Shown here one piece after another: positions 33,052 to 43,869 of a DNA stretch of 64,000 bases. The number at the start of each line of letters is the position of its first letter. The stretch's first letter is position 1. This DNA is from Diploptera punctata. Its lineage: Eukaryota > Arthropoda > Insecta > Blattodea > Blaberidae. Location: NCBI GenBank assembly GCA_030220185.1, contig JASPKZ010004954.1, positions 186,001-250,000 on the forward strand, written 5' to 3'. The notes under the pieces are model-generated. The model was not told the DNA's origin. It was given only the letters and a program-made list of their open reading frames with translations, and searched no databases. The position numbers and the translations under genes were made by a program.

Positions 33052-33265
33052 ACCCTATAGGTAAAGTTAGAGATACCTCACTATAGGCCTCGTAGACCTT
33101 TGGGATATGCTCTCAACTTTGTAGAAAATCGGCACGAGACGTCAGCCAAGTTCTGTTTGACGACAGTCTTTACACTAAAAATGAGTAAACAAGATTTTCT
33201 ATCAAATAGTCAAGAATCGAACCCCAGAACTTTGACATATTGACAAACTTTTATTTGCTTATTAT
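33052..33265 (-). mobile_element. SINE-5, diverged copy
   Basis: Complemented SINE-5 blocks: cctcactataggcctcgtag, gtagaaaatcggca, and a degenerate B box gaatcgaaccccag. Confidence 0.7.
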
Positions 33266-33289
33266 ATTAATCGTTAAATTGTACAGAAT

Positions 33290-33990
33290 TGGTGGTTAAT
33301 ATGTGTTAACGTCCTTAAATCGCGCAGAAGAAAGACATTTGATAGCTGACATTTTTATACTTGCTTTGTGATAGTCCTGTAAAAATATTGTAAATGGAAA
33401 GAGACGGGAACACTGACCATAGCCCAAGGCCAACCTGCAAGGCAAAACCGGAAATGCGCGATTCGTCAGTTGTTACTAACGCGAGTGTGTGTTTAGCTAG
33501 TGTCAAGTGAAGTCTGATTCAAGTCCCTCATGCCATGCGAAGTGTAAGCAAGATATACGCCTCCTGATTCCGGCTAAGATAATGTATTTACTATAGCAGT
33601 GCAATATTATGTGACACAAAACAAATATTAAACTACTTTTACCATCCGCCATCAATGTCCTCCTGTTTGTTTAAGGTCAGTTCAAATTCTCAAAAGAGGG
33701 TGAAGAGGGATCTCAATCAATGTATCCATAGTCGAGAGTTAAAAATAATAATAAAACTCAAGTATTCTTCACTCTTTAGCTAGGTAACTATTTAGGTTTT
33801 ATTTATTATTATTATTATTTTTATTATTATTAATATTAATTCATTAATTCTTAATTTCTCCAATTGAATGTTATAAATATTGAAAAATCTCCTAAATATA
33901 TTATATTAAGTTGATGCTGTTTTAATATACTGAACGGATTTGGTTTAATATTATGTGACATGGCTGCTGTATAAAATAATTAAACATAAC
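33290..33990. other. Spacer, nothing recognised
   Basis: A somewhat GC-richer patch at 33400-33560 has no coding frame I can support. Confidence 0.45.
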
Positions 33991-33992
33991 AA

Positions 33993-34562
33993 AGGAATTC
34001 GGTTAGTGTGGACCCTCAATGAGGCGGTTAAAGTGGACTTGGGTCCACTTCACACGAATACGTATATTTTATCAATGAGGATGCTATCTGTAAAAACCAT
34101 GCACTTAATTAATTTTATTTAATATCCTTGTAATTTTACTAAACCCAAAGATCGTCCGTGTCTGTAGATGAATAACGTGTGAATGTTATAATCAACGATA
34201 ATTTTTCAAAACATTAAATAAATATCAAAGATTTTTAATTACGGTCAGCCATAAATAATTTCAGATTAATTTGTACCTCTCTGTATAAATTAATTGAGCA
34301 GATAAACTTAAAAATACACTAAAAGCCAAGATGGACTCTGGAGTACACTTTACCCTATTATGGTGGTTAAAGTGGACCTTTCTTTTAATGTAAAAATGCT
34401 TATAAATTATGAAGATGTTTCCATATTTGGATAAAATAACAAAGCTATTTCATAGTTATAACACTAATGATAATCACTGTAATTAAACAAAGTTGAAATC
34501 CCTTAATTAAAAGAAGAAAAATAAGAAATTCAAAATAGGGGTCCACATTACCTGAAGTTCCT
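33993..34562. mobile_element. Candidate 570-bp MITE
   Basis: Ends are imperfect inverted repeats (aggaattcggttagtgtgga at the left; complement of the right aggaacttcaggtaatgtgg). The motif ggttaaagtggac recurs inside at 34027 and 34366. No coding frame; the target duplication is unclear. Confidence 0.4.
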
Positions 34563-34570
34563 CTATATAG

Positions 34571-34622
<52 letters not shown>
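34571..34622. repeat. (AAT)n microsatellite
   Basis: About 17 units. Confidence 0.95.
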
Positions 34623-34663
34623 GATAGAATGTTTGTTTATTTCAGTAAATTTTTAATTATGTT

Positions 34664-34665
34664 AA

Positions 34666-34716
<51 letters not shown>
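34664..34716. repeat. (TTA)n microsatellite
   Basis: About 17 units of the complementary motif, 40 bases from the (AAT)n tract, so the pair can form a long hairpin. Confidence 0.95.
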
Positions 34717-34796
34717 TTCTCTCGTCCATTTGTAGATTCTAAAATATAGCTTCTAAATCTGTATGCATACTTACTGCATTTTAGGTATTATTATCA

Positions 34797-35217
34797 ACTA
34801 AATAACTCTGGGACTATAGAACATGTAGGTTCATGGCCGCCTGGACATAAGATATCCCTACATCTATATGCTGAGTTAATGTTTTCAAATCATTCCCTCA
34901 AATTATGATTAATGTTATTCTCCCATTTATTTTTTGCACTATCAACTGCGTTTTCCTTCTGGCTTTTCTACAATGAGTTTTTATGTCCCCTCTTTTATTC
35001 CCCATTCGCTGTCTACGAGAATTAACTGTTTTTATTATTATATCTGGTTTCCAATTAAGATTATGTAGCTCACCGTTATGTAGTCTTCTTCATTGTCCTG
35101 TGTGTTCATCAATCTTTGGTTCAAAAATTTACCTAAGAACTTAATTCTCAAATATTTGTAATATTTTCTCCTCCCTTATAGTAAGAGTCCATATATCGCA
35201 TCCATATAATATAACAG
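34797..35217 (-). pseudogene. LINE-B copy B6, first part
   Basis: Starts at the 3' terminus (actctgggactatagaac, diverged) and continues to catccatataatataacag, where SINE-2 inserted. Continues at 35527-35660. Confidence 0.82.
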
Positions 35218-35526
35218 TTCACCGCTATAGTCTTGAGGTAGCGTGCTACGCAGCAGGCCCGGGTTCGATTCCCGGTCGGGAAAGGCTCCTGGGTGAGGTT
35301 TTTTCGGGGTTTTTCCTCACCTGTATGACAGTGTCAGGAAGCGTAAGGCCCAACGGTCCCCGAAAATCATCCGGCCATCATCATCATCATCATCATCCTT
35401 ATCATTATCATCATCCCTCACCGGTGTGGAAACCACACCTATAATTCCTTAGTAAAGCTGCAAAGCATAGCATGAAAATGCTATGATTGAAAGACCTGCC
35501 CTCAGGCAGAATTACTATAGAACAGA
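35218..35526 (+). mobile_element. SINE-2 copy with 12-bp target duplication
   Basis: ataatataacag is duplicated at 35206-35217 and 35527-35538. Between them: head caccgctatagtcttgaggt, B box gggttcgattcccgg, body with ggttttttcggggtttttcc, a (CAT)n patch and the standard tail ctgccctcaggcagaattac. The host is LINE-B B6. Confidence 0.92.
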
Positions 35527-35538
35527 ATAATATAACAG

Positions 35539-35660
35539 GGAGAATAACAGACTTATATATTTACAGAGAATTTGGGACAAGAGTCCCTATAATTGTTTAA
35601 GCTTAATAGTATGCATTTCCATAATTGAACCTATGTTTATTTTTTTCTCCGTCTCATTTA
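35539..35660 (-). pseudogene. LINE-B copy B6, second part
   Basis: LINE-B sequence resumes right after the target duplication (gagaataacagacttatata, cf. B2 at 14745). Confidence 0.8.
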
Positions 35661-35661
35661 G

Positions 35662-35702
<41 letters not shown>
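35662..35702. repeat. (ATT)n microsatellite
   Basis: About 13 units. Confidence 0.95.
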
Positions 35703-35825
35703 AGTAGTATTGGTATAGGTAATGGTAGTACTGCATTATTTTATTTAATCTTTATATAATACATTTATACACCCTAAATCTTTATATAACCTAATATTTT
35801 AAGTCATGTTGCAATATAATAATTT

Positions 35826-36205
35826 TTCCAGTAAAATGTGTGGTGATTCCACTATAGGCCATATGAAGTTGAAATAGTGTGAGATTAGGACTCCCACCTT
35901 TTTAGACAATCGGCTGAAGAAGTAAGCCTTGCGTCAAGGCAGCCTTTATCCCCAGAATTAACGTCCAGTACTCATACATAGTAGGATAGGTTGTGAATTA
36001 CTATAATTGCATTTGTCCTTATGTGATTTGGGTACAGTATCACAACATAAGTTTCAATTAATATGGCCGATAATGACAATTTTAACCCAGATTTATGTTT
36101 ACGAATGACGAAAACCAGGAAAAACCTTAGGTTAGTCGGCATAAGGGTTAGAACTCAAAACTCTTCGGATACAAATTTCAAACCCTACTACCTAAGCCAA
36201 CTTTC
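35826..36205 (-). mobile_element. SINE-5, diverged copy
   Basis: Complemented tail ccactataggccatatgaag and acaatcggctgaagaagtaa with tttatccccagaatta; the head side is decayed. Some of the middle may be a separate insertion. Confidence 0.65.
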
Positions 36206-36266
36206 TTGATATTATATTATTATTATTATATTCTGCTTTAGATTTGTAGAAATAACCTGCTTTTAA

Positions 36267-36403
36267 CCCTTAAATTGGCAAAACCTAATTTCTTTGTCTA
36301 TTATGTAAATGTGGCAGATCGCAGTGAAAACGGAATCTTGTATATATGTTATTATTAGGTATATTGTGTAATTGGACACATTTAAGTGGTTTATTTTGTT
36401 CGT
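36267..36403. mobile_element. Truncated TTAA element (same family as 37597)
   Basis: TTAA at 36263-36266 followed by cccttaaattggcaaaacc. Collinear with 37597-37725 (gcagtgaaaacggaatcttg, ttattattaggtatattgt). The right end is cut by the LINE-E fragment. Confidence 0.75.
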
Positions 36404-37070
36404 CCCTCTTCCATACCCCTCTTCATCATGGCATCATATATTCCCTCATACCATGTTCTTCTACTTCTCCCCTTCTTCCTTCTGCCAGGTACCATCCAAT
36501 CTAACACATGTTAAGGCCACTGTTCTTCCGTCATCCGTTATACATGTCCATACCATTGTAAAGATCTCTTTGTTATCCTTTCGATAACAGTTTACTGTGC
36601 ATCCATTTCTTGTCTGATTTATGTATTTAGAATATGTTGTAGCCTGGATATTCTCATACTTCTCCGTAATCCATCCATTTCTGTCGCCAAGATTATTTTC
36701 TACATCCTTTCATTTATTGTCCAGCTTTCTGATCCATATGTAAGTATACTTTCTATTATTGTCTGTATAATCTCGTTTTTTGTTTTTTCTGGTCAAATTT
36801 CTATTCCATAAAAGACCATTCAAGGATCTAATCGTCTTTCTTGCACAATTTACTCTGTTAATAATATATTTTTCACAAGTACCAGATTTATCTACTATAG
36901 ATCTAAGATATTTAAATTCTTCAACACGTTTAATTATCATATTATTTATTTGTAGGTCTTGTGAATTGCCTCCGATTACCATATATTCTGTTTTGATATA
37001 ATTTATCTTCAGTCGACCTACCTTAAATGCATCAACCAACTTTCTAATCATATATTCTATATCTTCACAC
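36403..37070 (-). pseudogene. LINE-E fragment (RT thumb and C-terminus)
   Basis: Minus frame LKINYIKTEYMVIGGNSQD, IKRVEEFKYLRSIVDKSGTC and RKTIRSLNGLLWNRNLTRK, parallel to LINE-E at 2.7-2.9 kb (KKCEFFKYLGSIITSLGTCE, NATKTLHGIIWNKNITKETK). A broken continuation runs down to about 36403. Confidence 0.85.
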
Positions 37071-37074
37071 TAAG

Positions 37075-37592
37075 ACGTTAATTTAGATTACACAATCCCT
37101 ACGTGACGGACATTTTTATTGCATAATGCATATTCTATACTGAATAGAAATCTCCTTTGTTCATTCAAACATTCTACGACGTTTTTCGAAAAATTAACAT
37201 ATAACGTTATTGTATATTTTATGTTTTATACAATTCTGTGCTTTATTTTTCTATGTGATTTATTACTATATCGCGCTTCAAGAATATGAAATTCAGATAG
37301 AATCTTCATTGGTATTCATAAACACATTAAAATATTACAACTCAAATCATACTGGTATAATGTAACGTTCCATTTAAAGGTTATAAATCAATCAATGAAT
37401 GTAGCCGTCGTGTTACAAAAGTTTCTCTCGCACTCTCCCAGATTTATTGCCATCTACGGATATCCCTAACTTCCGTTGTATCTTCCCAATAACATATCTT
37501 TCAAACTCCAATAAACGTCACTATTAAAAGTTTATCTTTTTCCCCCATCTGCTTGCTAGTCAATAAATAATGATTTCTCTTATGAAATCACT
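37075..37592. other. Spacer, nothing recognised
   Basis: No supported feature. Confidence 0.5.
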
Positions 37593-37596
37593 TTAA

Positions 37597-37816
37597 CCCT
37601 TAAATTGGCAAAACACAAATTTCTTCTGTCAGTTATTTGAATGTGGCGGACCGCAGTGTAAACGGAATCTTGTGTAACTGTTATTATTAGGCATATTGTA
37701 TAATTAAACATACATTTAAGTGGTTTCTTTTCGTTCGTTTTCTACCGATTTATTTAAAATATTAAATTAATTGAACCAACTGATGTATCCAAAAGGATAT
37801 ATTACGAATTTAAGGG
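37597..37816. mobile_element. 220-bp piggyBac-type MITE with TTAA duplication
   Basis: TTAA at 37593-37596 and 37817-37820. Both termini read cccttaaatt inwards (10-bp perfect TIR). Noncoding. The left half matches the truncated copy at 36267. Confidence 0.88.
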
Positions 37817-37821
37817 TTAAC

Positions 37822-38435
37822 ACAGCAATTATATTTGGACGACGATATTCATCAACCGCCTCTGCGCCTTTATATAAGTTTCGAGAAATATAGTTTAAAG
37901 TTTGAGTCAATATTCACTATTTATTGTAGCGCCAAACTAACAATATTGGATACTGCAAGTTATTTTCCTTGTTTCACAGTTATGCATCAACAATCTAAGT
38001 GCGGGAACATATGGCGCCTAGCTGCATGATGCAAAATTTAGATTACACAGCTCTACAAAACAGAAATTGTTGCCCTGGATATCACTGTGAATTTCTATGT
38101 TTTCAAATGCACAGTTTACGAATATATTCATCAAACTGCTGAATGTGCTCTAAAAGTTATAGTATAAAATCTTAAAAAAGGCGTTTTAATGAAGTGCATA
38201 ACATGGGTTTTCGACATTTTTCTTTCTATTTACGTCGGTGTATACTAATGTTTCAAAAATAATTGACATTATAAATATTTTTTCTCATATTTTCCGATTT
38301 TTGTAGTGTAAAATGAAAACAAAGACTAAAAAAAGAACCAGAGCAAATCTTCCAAAATCATTAACAGTTTCATGAATTCTGAGCATAAATATATCCGAAA
38401 TTAATCTTATATCAAGGGCAACAAAACCACTGTTG
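37822..38435. other. Spacer, nothing recognised
   Basis: The ORF at 37835 has no recognisable motif and is probably spurious. Confidence 0.45.
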
Positions 38436-38545
38436 ACCAGTATTATCATTTACGAAGATCTGGTTTCATAACTGTTTGTTGCAAAACATAGAATCTCTGA
38501 TAGGACTGATGGCGTGTACATTTTTCTTTAAAAATAAGACTACAT
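38436..38545 (+). repeat. Unclassified repeat U2, copy 1
   Basis: Contains ttgttgcaaaacatagaatc and tctctgataggactgatggc, near-identical to the complement of 61745-61850. Confidence 0.65.
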
Positions 38546-38559
38546 TACTCCTAAAGACA

Positions 38560-39640
38560 AAACACAGACAATAAGTGAACTACTATTGACAAATCCACCA
38601 GACAGAGAACATTTCCATTTTTCATATCTTACAGAAAATGTCATAAAGAAAGCTCTCAAACGAAAAAAAAAAAACAAAAGCAGAAGGTACTGACCGTATA
38701 AATATCACTCTACTTAACAAAATAATCAACGTTATACTACTTACCATAACTCATGTTTTCAACTCCTCACTACAAACCTCCATATATCCCACATTATGGA
38801 AGCAAGCAATTGTACGCCCACTCCCGAAAGTAAAAACTCCCTTAACTCCTAACGATTTTCGACCCATTAGTATTTTCCTTTCAAAAGCTTTGGAATGATT
38901 AGTCCATAAACAACTGATTGAGTATCTAACTGAACACGACCTTTTAAATCAATACCAATCAGGCTTTGGGACAGAACACAATACAAATACTGCTCTACTA
39001 AATATATGTGAAGACATACGCGAAGCATCTGATAATCGAAAACTTACAATTTTTACACTACTTGACTTTAGTAAAGCATTTGACACGGTAGACTTGGACT
39101 TATTATTGCTTAACCTAAAAACCTTCTCACTTTCTGACAGTGTCACGCAATGGTTCAACTCCTACCTTCGTTAGCGCCAGCAATATGTTGTAGGAAATTC
39201 TACATTACGCTCTTCTTGGACCTACCGTAAAGTTGGAGTTCCACAGGGCTCGGTGCTTGGCCCATTGCTTTTTCAATCTATATAAATGACATATCTGACT
39301 CCCTAAAACATTGCAAACATCATTTATTTGCGGACGACATGCAGATCTACTTTCACTCAATATTCTTTAAATGACGCGGTAACCAAAATTAATGAGGGTC
39401 TTGACTCGCTAACGGCGTGGACAGAGAAATATGAACTTCAATTAAATCCTATAAGACACAAGCAATCATTATGGACCATCAGAGACTATTATCCTCAATT
39501 AACACAAATGCAGTATTACATGTGTCACTTAATGGGGTTCAGATCCCTTATAGTGAGACAGTAAAAATCTAGGAGTATTTATGTAAACATTTAATTTGGA
39601 ATAAACAAATAAATAACATTTGCAAAACTATCTTCTCTTG
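38560..39640 (+). pseudogene. LINE-D RT domain, degraded
   Basis: Pieces in three frames: LWKQAIVRPLPKVKTPLTP, NDFRPISIFLSKALE, DLLNQYQSGFGTEHNTN, LTIFTLLDFSKAFDTVDLD (first catalytic Asp), RKVGVPQGSVLGPLLF, a broken YADD region (HHLFADDMQIY near 39320-39345 across a frame change) and NEGLDSLTAWTEKYELQLN. In-frame stops and at least three frameshifts. The order and motifs match LINE-A RT, with about half the residues different. Confidence 0.87.
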
Positions 39641-39848
39641 CATGGAAGCTTCTTGTAGGAAAGCCAGAAGGAAAACGCCCAGTTGGTAGACCAAGAATGA
39701 GGTGGGAGAATAACATTAACTATGATTTGAGGGAAGTGGATTATACAGGGAATGATTGGAAAGCATTAGCTCAGGATAGGGATGTATGGAGAGCTTATGT
39801 CCGCGCGGCCATGAACCTACGGGCTCGATAGTGCCAGTGAGTAAGTAA
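39641..39848 (+). pseudogene. LINE-B copy B7 inserted in LINE-D
   Basis: A 208-base 3'-terminal piece (catggaagcttcttgtagga ... gtgccagtgagtaagtaa) sits between the LINE-D codons KTIFSC and MLSIINSLN. The aaaactat sequence occurs at both junctions (39616, 39847). The LINE-D frame resumes after it. Confidence 0.85.
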
Positions 39849-39852
39849 AACT

Positions 39853-40398
39853 ATGCTCTCAATAATAAACTCATTAAATCGTATAAGAAATTATTTACCG
39901 TTTGCTCTAAGGAAAATGTTAGTAGAAACACTTGCAATGCCCCATTTTGATTATTGTGATACTCTTTTTACTGACCTAAATACTGTTCTTACCCAAATAC
40001 TTCAGCGTGTTCATAATTCTTGCATACGTTTTATTTGTGGTATACGTATATTTGATCACGTTACACCATCCCTGGAACAATTGTCATGGCTTCGTCTACA
40101 AGATCGTAGAACCATCCATTCCCTATGCCTTATCTATAACATATTACACACATCATTACCTTATTATTTATCACACCGTTTCACTAGACTCTCTGATACA
40201 CACAAATTCGATACCCGATCCCTTGAGCGCAGTGTCCTTTATATCCCTCCTCATCATACTACCTATTATTCGAAATCTCTTACAATTTCTCTTGCCAGAA
40301 CATGGAATTCCCTACCACCCTATGTCAGAGACTGCCAAACTTTACCATCTTTCAGAAACAAATTGAAAATAATATTACTAACAGAAACAACTCACTAA
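39853..40398 (+). pseudogene. LINE-D ORF2 C-terminus
   Basis: A 181-codon open frame, MLSIINSLNRIRNYLPFALR, HFDYCDTLFTDLN, LQRVHNSCIRFICGIRIFD, LEQLSWLRLQDRRTIHSLC and ARTWNSLPPYVRDCQTLPSF, aligned throughout with the LINE-A C-terminus at 4404-5054. It looks intact because this part is stop-free; the upstream domain is not. Confidence 0.88.
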
Positions 40399-40970
40399 TA
40401 TTACTTTTTAAAAATTAATAATGTGTTTTTTCATTATTTAATAAAAATAGATTTAAGATTCGTTAATATATTTACCTAATGCCTTGTATGAAAAGCATAG
40501 ATTAATTCATTGTAGTTTATTACTTCCTTTGTATTTTTCTTTTCTTTCTTTTTATGTATAGTAGATTCGAGCTGATATTCCTTTCTGTATTCATTCTATC
40601 ATTAATTTAATTTTAATTGTATTTAATTTCATTGTATTATTATACATTATTTTCATTATTATTTAATTTGACAGATAATTAATTGTTTAGTATGACTATT
40701 ATTGTAATTTTTTGTATTTATATGTAACAATGTTTGTCCTGGTGAGTGGAAGAGAAGGCCACATGTCCTTAACTCCACCAGGTTATATAAAATATATTCT
40801 ATTCTATTCTACATTTAAATATTTGGCGCTGAAAGTGTGAGTACACGTATTTCATGAGCCAGTGCAACAGATGGCAACAAAATCTCATTTTTTAAAAGGA
40901 CGCTTAGCTTGTTGATGCATGGCACCTTAATTTATTCTCTATAATTCGCCATTTAATTACCACCACTAGC

Positions 40971-41065
40971 TAAGAAACTCACTATCACTATTGAACCCGG
41001 AGATTCATGTCATGCAGACATACGCTCTCAATACACCCCTATAAAGGGCTAACGCTTTCCAGTAA
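40971..41065 (-). pseudogene. LINE-B copy B8, part left of the Helitron
   Basis: 3' terminus ctaagaaactcactatcac and the next 75 bases of LINE-B (minus). It stops at the A preceding the Helitron TC end; the rest resumes at 43372. Confidence 0.75.
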
Positions 41066-41476
41066 TCTAATATATAAAAATGAATGTTTGTTTGTTGGTT
41101 TGTTTGTTCATACTTCATCGGCCATACCATTGATCCGATTGTGATGGGGCTTTTTGAAAAATGTTCAGGAGATTCCCAGGATGAACATGGGATATAAGAG
41201 AGTTGTGACATTCAACTCCTACACCCTTAAAAATCGCCCTTTGTAGTGGAAAACATGAAGCAAGTAGCTCTTCGGACGCTTAAATGGCTTACGTTGCCTA
41301 AACCATAACAAATACACAAAATCAATGTACATTGAATTGCATATCTAAAATACAAACTCTACAAAAAAAAGTCCGCGACAGCATATGTTTATCTCTTACG
41401 GATAACTCACAATAACCATTTTTGTATTTCAGATGCCAAGAAGATCGAGACAAGTACGTAGATTCCTTGCAAGAAT

Positions 41477-41537
41477 AATAATAATAATAATAATAATAAT
41501 GATAATAACAATAATAATAATAATAATAATAATAATA
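41477..41537. repeat. (AAT)n-type tail of LINE-A2
   Basis: Slightly imperfect AAT array at the 3' end of the nested LINE. Confidence 0.9.
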
Positions 41538-42862
41538 GTTTATTTATTCTGGCAGAGTTAAGGCCATAAGGCCTTCTCTTCCACTCAACCAGCACAAATA
41601 CAAATAGATATTTGACAAATATAGATATACACTATACTAATTATAAACAGTTAAAGATACATTAAATGTAGCAATGTAAGTTTTATGTATGAACAACATT
41701 TTATAGGATAATAACAATAATACTACTTCGCTCATAGTAATAATAACCATAATAATAATAATAATAATAATACCTACCTAATCTAAATATAATACCTTAT
41801 ACGAGAAACAAACCAAATTATATATATCCCTTACACACTGGTTAAGAATGAAGTCGAGGTTAGAGCAAATATAAATTTAGATTTCTTTAAAAAGATGCCA
41901 ATGTCCGGCAAAGTCCCTTATTTCTTTTGGTAGGGAATTCCAGTTTGCTAAGAAGCGAAGATGGTATAATGACATGGAGTGATGTATGTCCTATGTTTCG
42001 GTATATTAAGCCCGAGACTATGTTGTGATCTTGTGTTTAATATTATGGTTTGAGGATAGAATAGTGGAAACGGGATGATAAATAATTGGCACTCGAGGTA
42101 TGTAGGATCTTAAATAAGAGAATTAGACAGTGCGATTTTCTTCTCTCTTTTAGATGTAGCCAAGACAATTCGTGGAATAATGGAGAAATGTGATCGTATT
42201 TTCGAACATTAAATATGAATCTGATACACATAATATGGACACGCTGGAGATTGTCCGACAATCCGTCACTTATGTCAGTTAGTAGAACGTCACAGTAGTC
42301 AAAATGCGGCATCACTAAGGTTGGGATTAAAATTCTTTTAAGAGCTGTAGGAAGAAAATTTTTAAGACGTTTTAGGGAATGCATTATGGAGAAGATCCTT
42401 TTAGATGTTTGTTTTACTTGCACATGCCAATTTAAATTAGAATCTAAATAAAGTCCCAAGTTTTTAACGACGTCGGTATAAGGAATTTGTTCATTATCTA
42501 ATATGACAGCCGGCATATTGCCATTGTTTATGCAGTGTAATAGTCTTGGATGTCCGATAATTATTGCTTGCGTTTTGTTTACATTTAGTTTCAGCCCATA
42601 TTGTCTGGACCATAAAGATATATGCCTGAGGTCAGTGTTTACTTTGTCAATATATTCATTAATTTCGTCAGGCCTAAAGTGTGTGTAAATCTGTAGGTCG
42701 TCGGTGTAAAGATGATGCTTGCAGTTTTGTAGTTTCTTGGTCACGTCATTAATATAAATCGAGAAGAGAAGAGGAGCGAGGACGCCGCCTTGAAGTACCC
42801 CTTTCCTCACCAAACGCCAGGAAGATATGCGATTATTAACAGAAACTGATTGCTGATGATTA
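41538..42862 (-). mobile_element. LINE-A2: 5'-truncated copy of LINE-A inside the Helitron
   Basis: Collinear with LINE-A from within the RT palm to the 3' end, about 95 percent similar by eye, and lacking the 5.2-kb TTAA insertion. It is the empty-site reference for that insertion. Its own 3' UTR has a shorter internal AAT array than LINE-A. Confidence 0.9.
42043..42813 (-). pseudogene. LINE-A2 ORF2 fragment (RT palm to C-terminus)
   Basis: A 256-codon open frame: RKGVLQGGVLAPLLFSIYIN, HHLYTDDLQIYTHF (YADD changed to YTDD), PDEINEYIDKVNTDLRHIS (spanning the LINE-A insertion site), LKLNVNKTQAIIIGH, HFDYCDVLLTDIS, LQRVHIMCIRFIFN and LSWLHLKERRKSHC. It ends early at a frameshift near 42045; the homologous remainder continues in other frames to 41880. 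The Ala to Thr change in the catalytic box and the truncation make it inactive. Confidence 0.9.
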
Positions 42863-43371
42863 GCAATGACGGGTATTCTTTTACGGATAACTCACAATAA
42901 CGAATTTTATCTTTTAGCTCATTTATGACGAGAAGATCGAGATAAGTAGATTTCCGGGCAACACCGGGTAATCAGCACGGGGAATATTAAAATAATTATG
43001 ATATACATTTATAATTATGTCTCATTTTACATATTCAATTAATCATAAGAAGCGCATTAATTTTTGTCTTTCAGCTCATTTATGCCAAGAAGATCGTGTA
43101 AACAGCATGGGGTATCTAAAAATAATTACTATATAAATGTTTCTTTTCACTTATTTAACTAAACATAGAACACATTCATTTTCGCATTTCAGCTCATTTA
43201 TGTCAAGAAGATCGGGATAAGTAGATTCCCGGGCAACGCCGTGTAATCAGCACGGGTTGTCTAAGAAAATATAAATTTATAATTATTTTTCTCTTACTAA
43301 TTCAATTAAACATAAAAGCACATTAATTTTCATTTATTTAGACGTAGAAGCGCACGCCGGGTATTAGCTAG

Positions 43372-43712
43372 TTTCCTACATAATCACGTTCAATATTATT
43401 CTCTCACCTCATTATTGAACCCCCCTATTGGGAGCTTTATCTCTGGCTTTCCTACAAAACGTTCCCATGCGCCTCTTCCATTCCCCTTTCGTGGCACATA
43501 TACTGCCCATCACAATCTATAACACTTAACTATTTTTATTATATCCTGTTTTCCATAAAGACCATGTAGCTCACTGATATTTATTTTCTCATTCACCAGT
43601 CTTATTCGTCTGTTTTCTAAGCACTTTATTCTCAAAGTCTCTTAAACTTAGAATCCCTGTTTCGCATCCATATAGTGTAACTGGAAGAATCGTATTTTTC
43701 TCCATTACTACT
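43372..43712 (-). pseudogene. LINE-B copy B8, part right of the Helitron
   Basis: Resumes with atcacgttcaatattattct and ctcacctcattattgaac, aligned with B5 at 31318-31365, and runs to the ttcgcatccatatagtgtaa region. About 16 bases expected between the two B8 pieces are missing. Confidence 0.8.
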
Positions 43713-43715
43713 TAA

Positions 43716-43868
43716 ATATTAAAATTGTTACCTAATAGGTCCGTCCCCTCAACTTTGTAAACTATTAATTCTCTGTAGACCATTCTGGATTAGTCTCATC
43801 ATCAGCAGAAAGAGCAGGAGATATATCCCGCTCTATTAGGTAACAATTGTATATTTATATATTAAAAT
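43716..43868. mobile_element. Small foldback element with Penelope-type ends
   Basis: Left taaaattgttacctaatagg and right ctattaggtaacaattg are inverted copies. The left continues gtcccctcaactttg, the motif found next to the Penelope-like remnant at 12.82 kb. On the minus strand the centre contains ctgatgatgagac...gtct, a hammerhead-like start. Confidence 0.6.
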
Positions 43869-43869
43869 T

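Larger units (their letters stand above)
38560..40812 (+). mobile_element. LINE-D: CR1/L2-like retrotransposon, 5'-truncated
   Basis: From the RT N-terminal region to a 3' end that reads aaggccacatgtccttaact then ccaccagg and an (ATTCT)n tail at about 40795-40812. This 3' terminus is shared with LINE-A. A LINE-B fragment interrupts it at 39641-39848. Confidence 0.87.
41066..43371 (+). mobile_element. Non-autonomous Helitron carrying a LINE
   Basis: 5' end A|TCTAATATATAAAAATGAAT at 41066; 3' end cgcacgccgggtattagCTAG|T at 43371, with a GC hairpin region before CTAG. Insertion between A and T fits Helitron rules. It lies inside LINE-B B8. The interior has three diverged ~115-190-bp repeats (starting about 42880, 43071, 43187) each with agctcatttatg..aagaagatcg and, in two, a cgggcaacgccg-like hairpin. 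No Rep/helicase frame. A CR1/L2-like LINE is nested inside. Confidence 0.83.

Noticed and set aside
33315..33506. Minus-strand 63-codon ORF as a small host gene
   Set aside because: No motif, no start context, no conservation signal that can be seen here.
39616..39855. An exact target duplication around LINE-B B7 in LINE-D
   Set aside because: Only aaaactat is shared and the right copy appears to have lost about 12 bases of the target, so boundaries are uncertain; the insertion itself is kept.
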